Shown in pieces: positions 1-4,863 of a stretch of DNA of 6,165 nucleotides. Where the stretch lies: positions 1 through 6,165 of the forward strand of contig JAGDBW010000034.1 of assembly GCA_017958845.1 (NCBI GenBank), written 5' to 3'. The position numbers were made by a program, and so were the translations under genes. The notes beneath the pieces are model-generated. The model did not search any database, had not been told where the DNA came from, and saw only the letters and a list, made by a program, of their open reading frames with translations. The DNA is from Clostridia bacterium. GTDB lineage: Bacteria > Bacillota > Clostridia > Oscillospirales > CAG-272. Every line of letters begins with the position of its first letter. The first letter of the stretch is position 1.

Positions 1-1
1 C

Positions 2-55
2 TCCCTGCCCTGCTTTTTTCGCTCCGCCTGTGCGGCGGCTTTCGCCGCCAAATGA
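2..55 (+). CDS. Possible 3' end of an upstream gene (very tentative)
   Basis: Reading from base 2, one frame stays open for 17 codons and stops at TGA 53-55, the base before the stem of a strong rightward terminator begins. The predicted tail is short and rich in alanine and cysteine, ending in FAAK. Stop-then-terminator is the arrangement expected for a gene end, and the other two rightward frames run straight through the hairpin. The stretch is too short to assign to any family, and it also holds a small hairpin (34-49), so it could equally be untranslated sequence. Confidence 0.15.
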   Translation, partial: SLPCFFRSACAAAFAAK

Positions 56-95
56 CAGCAAAGCCGACGGAAAACCGTCGGCTTTGCTGCTTTTT
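56..95 (+). terminator. Strong intrinsic terminator, rightward
   Basis: A perfect 15-bp stem (56-70 with 75-89) has a four-base AAAA loop and is followed on the + strand by a C and five T (91-95). On the other strand it is followed by only a short T run, so rightward termination of an off-window gene is the better reading. It may also catch transcripts from the leftward gene ending at 211. A smaller 6-bp hairpin (34-39 with 44-49) lies just upstream. Confidence 0.8.
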
Positions 96-110
96 GCGGT
101 ATGGTATCTG

Positions 111-133
111 CCGCTTTCGGTGACGAAAAGCGG
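111..133. other. Imperfect hairpin in the 3' flank of the leftward gene
   Basis: CCGCTTTCG (111-119) pairs with CGAAAAGCGG (124-133) with one bulged A and a four-base loop. There is no T run on either side, so it is not a classical terminator. It lies in the 115-base gap between the left-edge terminator and the stop codon at 211. It may stabilise or process the 3' end of the leftward transcript, or be incidental. Nothing else is recognisable in this gap. Confidence 0.3.
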
Positions 134-210
134 GGGTTTGCGCGTAAAAAGGGCGTTTTGGCTGTCTTGGCGGCGTGTTATCGTGCGTCGCTTGGGACAG
201 CGGGCGGGGA

Positions 211-1056
211 TCAGAGGTAGGTGACCGAGCGCCAAACGGTCCGCGAGCCGCCGGCGGGAGCGATCAGGACCCCGGACTTTTCGGCAAAGGGGACGTCGGG
301 GGTGCCGGCGGGGTCGGGGAGGTTGAGCCACGGCTCGAGGCAGATCATGTGCGAGTCGCCGGGGTGCCAGACGAGCAGCCGCCCGAAGTCGGGAAAATCC
401 ACGCGGGCGACGGGGGCGCCGTCCTTTGTTTCGAGGGTGACCGAGCGGTTTTTTATGCCGTCGAAGATCAGGGTGCGCCCCTCGCGCAGAAAGTCGGCGG
501 GCAGGGGCAGCACGTCGGTCGTGCCGTAGTCGACGCTCTCGCCGGTCAGACAGCCCACGCCGTCGTGGACGAGATGGCGCAGTTCTTCCCTCCCGGGAAA
601 GCGCAGCACGTAGTCGCCGACCGGGCCGTCGAGCGCAAAGGAATCGTGTCCGCCGAGCGAAAACGGCACGTCGCGGTCGGCCGCCCGGACTTCGGTTTTG
701 ATCGTCACCGTTTCGGCCGTGAGGGTGTAGGTGACGAGAAAGGTAAAGGCGAAGGGATACGCCCGCCGCGTGTCGGGGGTGTCGGAAAAGGCGAGGGTGA
801 CGCTGTCTTCGCTCTCGGCGACCGGCTCAAAGAGCGCGTCGCGGAGAAAGCCGTGGGGCTTGATCGGGTAGGCCGTGCCGTCGACGGTCACGCCGCAGCG
901 CCCGCAGACCGGGAACAGCAGCGGCGCGTGGCGGGACCAGAGACCGTCTTCGTTTTGCCACAGGCGTTCTTTGCCGCGGCAGACGACGCTCGTCATCTCG
1001 GCGCCGGTCCGGTCGATCGTGACGACGGTGGTGGCGCTGCGGAGGGTATGGATCAT
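211..1056 (-). CDS. Aldose 1-epimerase family protein, LacX-like
   Basis: A 281-residue protein of the galactose-mutarotase fold, closest to the LacX-type branch. The family interconverts the alpha and beta anomers of aldoses or related hexose derivatives in the cytosol; the substrate of this branch is not well defined. Visible motifs are APLLFPVCGR (about 44-53), PHGFLRD (67-73), FSLGGHDSF (132-140) and CLEPW (239-243). His68, His137 and Glu241 sit where the catalytic histidines and base are expected, so the enzyme looks intact. The ATG at 1056 is chosen because AAAGGG (1065-1070) lies 8 bases upstream. A longer in-frame extension to 1215 would begin inside the preceding terminator. The upstream 128 bases are very GC-rich and show no good -10/-35, so the gene may have an unusual promoter or rely on readthrough from the gene ending at 1238. 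Family is secure; substrate is not. Confidence 0.88.
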   Translation of the reverse strand: MIHTLRSATTVVTIDRTGAEMTSVVCRGKERLWQNEDGLWSRHAPLLFPVCGRCGVTVDGTAYPIKPHGFLRDALFEPVAESEDSVTLAFSDTPDTRRAYPFAFTFLVTYTLTAETVTIKTEVRAADRDVPFSLGGHDSFALDGPVGDYVLRFPGREELRHLVHDGVGCLTGESVDYGTTDVLPLPADFLREGRTLIFDGIKNRSVTLETKDGAPVARVDFPDFGRLLVWHPGDSHMICLEPWLNLPDPAGTPDVPFAEKSGVLIAPAGGSRTVWRSVTYL

Positions 1057-1098
1057 GGTTTTTTCCCTTTCTTTTTTCGGTGGGGTCCGGGGGCGGGG

Positions 1099-1110
1099 TC
1101 CCGGCCGGGA
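1099..1110. repeat. 12-bp perfect palindrome upstream of the LacX-like gene
   Basis: TCCCGGCCGGGA is self-complementary and lies 43 bases upstream of the start codon at 1056, in a G/C-dense stretch of the leftward leader. It could be an operator or an RNA stem. In DNA this GC-rich a chance palindrome is also plausible. Confidence 0.3.
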
Positions 1111-1184
1111 GAGCGCGGAGGCGCGGGACAGGGCGCACGAAAAGGCGCGGTGGGGTGCGAAAAAGAGGAGCGCGGGCGTTATGC

Positions 1185-1213
1185 GCAAAAAGCCCGACGA
1201 GCGGGCTTTTTGC
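1185..1213 (-). terminator. Intrinsic terminator of the TIM-barrel gene
   Basis: GCAAAAAGCCC (1185-1195) pairs perfectly with GGGCTTTTTGC (1203-1213), with one more G-C pair closing a 5-base loop (1197-1201). The stem begins 24 bases after the stop codon at 1238 and carries an A-tract/T-tract in its base, so the leftward transcript ends in U residues. It separates the TIM-barrel gene from the LacX-like gene, so the two are probably not a simple operon. The symmetry means it could also work rightward. Confidence 0.75.
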
Positions 1214-1237
1214 ATAGGCGTCCGGAGGGCGCGCTTG

Positions 1238-2053
1238 TCAGAGGCCGATGGAGGCGAGGTAGCGGCGGGAGATGTAGGCGCATTCCATGGGCGTCAGGCC
1301 CTGGCTCGGCCGATCCTGCTCGACGATGACCCAGCCGGCGCCGGCCTTTTCGGCGGCGGCGACGATGGCGGGCATGTTCTGCATGCCGTGGCCGACGCAG
1401 CGGAACTCAAAGGCGCGGTTGAACTGTCCGTTGTTTTTGACGCCGATCAGCTCGTACAGGCCCTCGTTGGAGGCGCCGTCGGGACGGAAGAAGTCCTTGA
1501 GATGGACGATGGGGGCGCGGCCGCTGTATTTGAGCACGAAGGCGGCGGGGTCCTCTCCCCCCACGTTGACCCAGCAGGTGTCCAGCTCGGTCTGGAGCAG
1601 GTCGGCGGGGATGGTCTCGTACATCAGGTCGAGGCCGTACTTTCCGTCTACTTTGACAAACTCGAAGTCGTGGTTGTGGTAGAGCAGCTGCATGCCGTAC
1701 TTTTTGGCGATCTCGCCGACGCGGCGGATCTTGTCCAGCGTTTCGGCGAACTGCGCGCCGCCCGGACGGCCGGTCTCGCCCATCCACGGCACGGCGATGT
1801 AGGGGATGCCGACGGTCTTGTAGAACGAGAAGGTCTCCTCGGGGCGGTCGTACATATCGTCCAGCGGCACGTGGGCGGAGATGGCGACGAGGCCGTTTTC
1901 GTCCAGCACTTTTTTGATCTGTGCGGCGGGCAGGCCGTAGCTGCCGGCCAGCTCGACGCCGTCGTAGCCGTACTCTTTGACTTTTTTCATCGCGGAGGCG
2001 AAATCCGCGGCCGCGTCTTCTCTGATGGAAAATACCTGCAATCCGACTTTCAG
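1238..2053 (-). CDS. Sugar phosphate isomerase/epimerase, xylose-isomerase-like TIM barrel, CTG start
   Basis: A 271-residue protein of the AP-endonuclease-2/xylose-isomerase-like TIM-barrel superfamily. These are cytosolic, usually divalent-metal-dependent enzymes that isomerise, epimerise or dehydrate sugars and polyols. The N-terminus KVGLQVFSIRED is the first beta strand typical of the family. Other landmarks are YDGVELAG (30-37), YHNHDFEF (125-132), ELDTCWV (156-162), VHLKD (183-187) and WVIVEQD (241-247). His128, Glu131, Asp158, His184 and Glu245 are candidate metal or catalytic residues. The promoter TATAAT lies at 2117-2122. Between it and the conserved N-terminus there is no in-frame ATG, GTG or TTG. 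The codon at the family start position is CTG (2051-2053), 7 bases after AAGAGG, so CTG initiation is inferred. The next options are a TTG at 2039-2041, too far from the ribosome site, and Met22, which would remove the first strand. Exact substrate is unknown. Confidence 0.88.
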   Translation of the reverse strand: MKVGLQVFSIREDAAADFASAMKKVKEYGYDGVELAGSYGLPAAQIKKVLDENGLVAISAHVPLDDMYDRPEETFSFYKTVGIPYIAVPWMGETGRPGGAQFAETLDKIRRVGEIAKKYGMQLLYHNHDFEFVKVDGKYGLDLMYETIPADLLQTELDTCWVNVGGEDPAAFVLKYSGRAPIVHLKDFFRPDGASNEGLYELIGVKNNGQFNRAFEFRCVGHGMQNMPAIVAAAEKAGAGWVIVEQDRPSQGLTPMECAYISRRYLASIGL

Positions 2054-2060
2054 GTTGTTT

Positions 2061-2066
2061 CCTCTT
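2061..2066 (-). promoter_or_regulatory. Ribosome binding site that decides the CTG start
   Basis: On the minus strand AAGAGG lies 7 bases before the CTG at 2051-2053 and follows an A-rich leader (about 2065-2096) likely to be unstructured. The spacing is ideal for CTG and too long (19-20 bases) for the TTG at 2039-2041. This is the main evidence for non-ATG initiation here. Confidence 0.7.
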
Positions 2067-2116
2067 TTCTTTTTTTGCTTTTTTTTGCGTGTGCGGGGTG
2101 GGTCTGCTTCTTTTTT

Positions 2117-2145
2117 ATTATATCCGAACCAAACGGCGTTTGCAA
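2117..2145 (-). promoter_or_regulatory. Sigma-A-type promoter of the TIM-barrel gene
   Basis: On the minus strand TTGCAA (2140-2145) and TATAAT (2117-2122) are separated by exactly 17 bases. The -10 is a perfect consensus and the -35 matches four of six. Transcription would begin near 2108-2111, giving a leader of roughly 55 bases before the CTG start. Confidence 0.8.
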
Positions 2146-2189
2146 GAGGGGACGGCGATTTTGGAAGAGGGCGGGCGGGGTTTTCGCGG

Positions 2190-2211
2190 CGGGCTCTGCG
2201 GCCCGGTTTTT
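2190..2211 (+). other. Weak terminator-like hairpin between divergent promoters
   Basis: CGGGC (2190-2194) pairs with GCCCG (2201-2205) around a 6-base loop, followed by G and five T. The stem is only five pairs. It sits between the leftward promoter at 2117-2145 and the rightward promoter at 2245-2273, where it could stop stray rightward transcripts. Chance is also plausible. Confidence 0.25.
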
Positions 2212-2244
2212 CGATCCTTTTGGCTCGTTTGGGACGGGGGGCTG

Positions 2245-2273
2245 TTCTATTTGGGAGCTTGCGGGCATACAAT
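2245..2273 (+). promoter_or_regulatory. Sigma-E-like sporulation promoter of spoIVA
   Basis: CATACAAT (2266-2273) matches the mother-cell sigma-E -10 consensus. TTCTATTT (2245-2252), 13 bases upstream, fits the loose TCATATTT-like -35 in six of eight positions. Transcription would begin near 2280, about 20 bases before the ATG at 2302 and just ahead of the ribosome site. In Bacillus subtilis spoIVA is known to be sigma-E dependent, so the sequence and the expected biology agree. No sigma-A promoter is obvious for this gene. Confidence 0.75.
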
Positions 2274-2301
2274 CAAGCGACAAACACAGCGGGAGGGACT
2301 T

Positions 2302-3777
2302 ATGACCGAACATACGATCTATGCGGATATCGCCGAGCGGTCCGGCGGCGATATGTATATGGGGGTGGTGGGCCCGGTGCGGGTGGGCAAATCCACCTTT
2401 ATCCGGCGGTTTCTCGAGGCGGCGGTGCTGCCGCGCATCACCGACCCCTACGACCGCGAGCGCACGCTGGACAGCATGCCGCAGGCCGGCTCGGGCCGCA
2501 CGGTCATGACGACCGAGCCGAAGTTTGTGCCCGACGAGGCCGTGCGGGTGGAGACGGAGGACAAGACGACCTTTTCCGTGCGGCTGATCGACTGCGTGGG
2601 CTATATGGTGCCGCAGGCGCTGGGCGCGGACGAGGAGGGGCAGACCCGTATGGTCAGCACCCCCTGGCGGGAGGAGCCGATGCCCTTTGCCGAAGCGGCG
2701 GAGTTCGGGACCCGCAAGGTGATCGAGGAGCACAGCAACGTGGTCTTCTTTGTCACTTGCGACGGCAGTGTCTGCGGTATCCCGCGCGAGGACTATGAGG
2801 AGGCGGAGAGGCGGGTGGCGGAACAGCTCAACCGCGTGCGCAAGCCCTATGTGATCATCCTCAACTCCACCCATCCCGCCGATCCCGCGTCGGTGGAGCT
2901 GGCGTATGAACTGGAGGCGCGATACGGCGCGCCGGTCGCGCTGGTCAACTGCGCCCAGCTCAACAGCGAGGATATCCGGCATATCATGGAGCTTTTGCTG
3001 GCTGAGTTTCCGATCACCGAGGTGCGCTTTGCGCTGCCGGGGTGGCTGAAGCTGCTCGACCCGGCGCATCCCCTGCGGCGCTCGCTCTTTGAGAGCGTCA
3101 ACAACGCGACCGACGACATCCTCAAGACCGGCGACGTGCGGCCGGTGGTGGAGCGCTTCGGCGCCGGGGAGGACTGCGTCTGGACCCTGCGCGAGCTGGA
3201 CGCGGGGCGCGGCGTGGCGACGGTCGGCGTGGAGTACGCGCCCGGGGTGTACTATGCGGCTCTGAGCGAGATGACGGGTCTGCCGGTGAGAGACGAGGCG
3301 GAGCTGCTGGCGCAGATGAAAGACCTGGCCGCCGTCAAGGCCGCCTATGACAAGGTGCGGGAGGCGCTGGAGGACGTGGCGGCCAAGGGCTACGGGATCG
3401 TGCTCCCGGACGTGGAGGAGCTGAAGCTGGAGGAGCCGGAGATCGTGCGGCGCTCGGGCGGCTACGGCGTGCGCCTGCGCGCGTCGGCCCAGTCCATCCA
3501 CATGATCCGCGCCAACATCGAGACCGAGATCAACCCCGTGGTGGGCACCGAGGCGGAGACGGAGGAGGCGGTGCAGGCCGTGATGCGCGACCTGGAAGAA
3601 GACCCGCAGAAGATCTGGGAGAGCCGCCTGTTTGGCAAGAGTCTGTACGAGATGACCACCGAGGGCATCCGCGCCAAGCTGGAGCATATGCCCGAGGAGT
3701 CGCGGACAAAGCTGTCCGAGACGCTGGAAAAGATCTTAAACGAAGGCTCGGGCGGACTGATCTGCATCCTGCTCTGA
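2302..3777 (+). CDS. spoIVA: Stage IV sporulation protein A, spore-coat morphogenetic ATPase
   Basis: A 491-residue protein, almost the same length as Bacillus subtilis SpoIVA (492). In that species SpoIVA coats the outer forespore membrane, hydrolyses ATP and polymerises irreversibly into the basement layer on which the coat assembles; SpoVM anchors it. The N-terminal P-loop domain has a Walker A motif GPVRVGKST at 24-32 (Lys30, Ser31), MTT at 69-71 where the sensor threonines lie, and a Walker B-like LIDCVG with Asp97. These match the numbering of the characterised protein. A charged, partly helical middle region follows. The C-terminus ends GGLICILL, the hydrophobic tail typical of the family and the region tied to membrane/SpoVM targeting. 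The ATG is supported by GGGAGGG at 2291-2297. The gene is monocistronic, with a sigma-E-like promoter in front and a strong terminator behind. No key residue is missing. Confidence 0.98.
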   Translation: MTEHTIYADIAERSGGDMYMGVVGPVRVGKSTFIRRFLEAAVLPRITDPYDRERTLDSMPQAGSGRTVMTTEPKFVPDEAVRVETEDKTTFSVRLIDCVGYMVPQALGADEEGQTRMVSTPWREEPMPFAEAAEFGTRKVIEEHSNVVFFVTCDGSVCGIPREDYEEAERRVAEQLNRVRKPYVIILNSTHPADPASVELAYELEARYGAPVALVNCAQLNSEDIRHIMELLLAEFPITEVRFALPGWLKLLDPAHPLRRSLFESVNNATDDILKTGDVRPVVERFGAGEDCVWTLRELDAGRGVATVGVEYAPGVYYAALSEMTGLPVRDEAELLAQMKDLAAVKAAYDKVREALEDVAAKGYGIVLPDVEELKLEEPEIVRRSGGYGVRLRASAQSIHMIRANIETEINPVVGTEAETEEAVQAVMRDLEEDPQKIWESRLFGKSLYEMTTEGIRAKLEHMPEESRTKLSETLEKILNEGSGGLICILL

Positions 3778-3830
3778 GACAGCCGCGCGGACCGCGACAC
3801 AAAAACGGCCGGCGACGGGCAAAAGCGAAA

Positions 3831-3864
3831 AAAGACCTCCGTGTGACGGAGGTCTTTGTTTTTT
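3831..3864. terminator. Bidirectional intrinsic terminator between spoIVA and the kinase-like gene
   Basis: AAAGACCTCCGT (3831-3842) pairs perfectly with ACGGAGGTCTTT (3846-3857) around a 3-base loop. Rightward it is followed by G and six T (3859-3864). Leftward the transcript would end in six U from the A run at 3828-3833. It begins 53 bases after the spoIVA stop and about 105 bases beyond the stop of the leftward gene at 3964, so it can serve both. The 3858-3963 stretch between holds T-rich and G-rich runs but no gene I can support. Confidence 0.9.
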
Positions 3865-3963
3865 CGTTTTTGGGCGGGGGGTTTGGCTCTTTTTTTGGTC
3901 TTTTGGCGGGCAGGGCTCGCCGATCGCTGTCCTGTCGGGCGGCAGGCGGGCGCTGTCGGCCCG

Positions 3964-4536
3964 TCACCGGTCGCTCTCGGAGGGGGCGTCGGCGGCGGGG
4001 GATCCTGTCCCGGCGCGCTCTATGAGCAGGCGGTCGAGAAAGCGCAGGAAAGCGGCGCGGGTAAAGCGCAGGGGCCGGTTGTTGACGTAGATATAGTCGT
4101 AGGGGTAGTTTTCGACCTCGTCGTCGGCGGCGTTGCCGTAGCCGGCGCCGCCCCGCTCGGCGAGAAACCGTTTTCCGCCCCGGATGAGCAACGTCACGGC
4201 GCGGCCGCCGGTCGCGGCGACGAACTTTTCGATCTCGCGGGGCTCGCGGATGTGCACGAACATCACCTCGTCCTCGCCCGAAAGAAAGGCGCGGTACTGT
4301 TCGGTCAGCCACCGGGTGGGATAGTCGTTGTAGTCCACGGTCAGCTGCTTGAGGTCCGCGAGGAACTTGCGGGAGCGGTCGTCTTTGGCGCCGTCCCAGC
4401 CGCAGAGGCGGGCGATCTCCTTGATGGGGGTGATGGACGAGACGTTGCGCACGCGCAGATGGCGCGCGGCCATCTCGACGAGCGTGTCTTTGCCGACGCC
4501 GCCGCATCCGTTGATGACGATGACTGTTTTTTGCAT
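3964..4536 (-). CDS. P-loop nucleotide-kinase-like protein of unknown substrate
   Basis: A 190-residue cytosolic protein with an adenylate-kinase/dNMP-kinase-like architecture. The Walker A motif GCGGVGKDT is at 10-18, with Lys16 and Asp17; Asp or Ser/Thr here is common in small-molecule kinases. Further landmarks are VSSITPIKEIARLCGWDG (32-49), a charged KDDRSRKFL segment (51-59), FVHIREPREIEKF (93-105), and a C-terminal GNAADDEVENYPYDYIYVNN (134-153), resembling the end of nucleotide-kinase domains where the product strand ends in Asn. I recall similar proteins in Clostridia annotated as hypothetical or as kinases, but I cannot name the substrate. The last 15 or so residues are low-complexity and probably disordered. 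ATG 4536 is the first possible start after the promoter at 4615-4643; the ribosome site is weak (AGG, 6 bases away). The gene is convergent with spoIVA and divergent from galM. Fold is likely; phosphate acceptor is unknown. Confidence 0.85.
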   Translation of the reverse strand: MQKTVIVINGCGGVGKDTLVEMAARHLRVRNVSSITPIKEIARLCGWDGAKDDRSRKFLADLKQLTVDYNDYPTRWLTEQYRAFLSGEDEVMFVHIREPREIEKFVAATGGRAVTLLIRGGKRFLAERGGAGYGNAADDEVENYPYDYIYVNNRPLRFTRAAFLRFLDRLLIERAGTGSPAADAPSESDR

Positions 4537-4614
4537 GGTGGGCCTGTCTTTCTCGGTCTGTCGCCGCCCGGCGGCTCTTTTTGTTTGCCTTTGCGGCTTG
4601 TTCTTTGCCCTTTT

Positions 4615-4643
4615 ATTATACTCCGCGGCGGCGCAAAAGTCAA
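4615..4643 (-). promoter_or_regulatory. Sigma-A-type promoter of the kinase-like gene
   Basis: On the minus strand TTGACT (4638-4643) and a perfect TATAAT (4615-4620) are 17 bases apart, one base short of full consensus. The start would be near 4607, leaving a leader of about 70 bases. That leader has an A-rich part and a small GC hairpin (around 4562-4574), but no riboswitch I recognise. Confidence 0.85.
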
Positions 4644-4654
4644 GGAGCGGGAGC

Positions 4655-4817
4655 GGGAGAGACGGGTTTCGGCGGAGAGGGGAGAGACGGATAATCGACA
4701 GGCGGACGGTGAAAGACGGGCGGCAAAACGGAGGGGGCGGCAGGAGCGGCGTGTCGGTCGATCGGTGGCACGAGGGAGGAGGCAAAACGGCGGTGGGGCG
4801 CTTGACAGACGGGCGGC
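4655..4817. repeat. Short direct repeats in a purine-rich divergent promoter region
   Basis: Three pairs of exact short direct repeats are visible. GGGAGAGACGG occurs at 4655-4665 and 4680-4690. GGCAAAACGG occurs at 4722-4731 and 4781-4790. AGACGGGCGGC occurs at 4714-4724 and 4807-4817, the second copy overlapping the end of the -35 and the spacer of the galM promoter. The + strand between the two promoters is strongly enriched in G and A. I see no gene here. The repeats could bind a regulator shared by the divergent genes, or reflect drift in low-complexity DNA. Confidence 0.5.
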
Positions 4818-4830
4818 GTTTGCCTATAAT
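4802..4830 (+). promoter_or_regulatory. Perfect-consensus sigma-A promoter of galM
   Basis: TTGACA (4802-4807) and TATAAT (4825-4830) are both exact consensus and are separated by 17 bases. Transcription would start near 4837, leaving a leader of about 27 bases. A promoter this strong suggests either high constitutive expression or repression by a factor acting at the nearby repeats. Confidence 0.9.
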
Positions 4831-4836
4831 CAAAGC

Positions 4837-4851
4837 GACGGGACTGCCGTC
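4837..4851 (+). other. Small inverted repeat at the predicted galM transcript 5' end
   Basis: GACGG (4837-4841) and CCGTC (4847-4851) can pair around a 5-base loop. The element starts at the predicted transcription start and ends one base before the AAAGGAG ribosome site. It could be a 5' stem that stabilises the mRNA, or an operator half-site pair. The stem is short, so chance cannot be excluded. Confidence 0.35.
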
Positions 4852-4863
4852 AAAGGAGCTGGT

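Noticed and set aside
91..210. Possible tRNA or small RNA in the left spacer because of its hairpins
   Set aside because: No cloverleaf, T-loop or acceptor pattern, and no promoter; only one imperfect hairpin (111-133).
2054..2272. Lysine/arginine-rich N-terminal extension of the TIM-barrel gene from ATG 2272
   Set aside because: Most of it lies upstream of the predicted transcription start near 2110, and it is basic, proline-rich and unlike the family.
875..2305. Long rightward open frames opposite the two leftward sugar genes (175-1329 and 875-2305)
   Set aside because: They are antisense shadows of GC-rich coding DNA; their translations are low-complexity (Gly/Ala/Val/Asp runs) with no family motif, and the opposite strand encodes clear conserved proteins.
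2050..3687. 545-codon leftward open frame opposite spoIVA
   Set aside because: It is His/Arg/Leu-rich with no domain pattern. SpoIVA on the + strand explains the codon structure, so this is a shadow.
4537..4607. Riboswitch in the leader of the kinase-like gene
   Set aside because: The roughly 70-base leader has one small GC hairpin and no conserved aptamer core that I recognise.
4655..4817. CRISPR-like array from the repeated short motifs
   Set aside because: The repeats are only 10-11 bases, each present twice and irregularly spaced, so there is no repeat-spacer periodicity.
3856..4863. Rightward extension of the galM frame upstream to 3856 (673 codons)
   Set aside because: The extra segment is antisense to the kinase gene and lies upstream of the perfect promoter at 4802-4830; the ribosome site and family N-terminus both point to ATG 4864.
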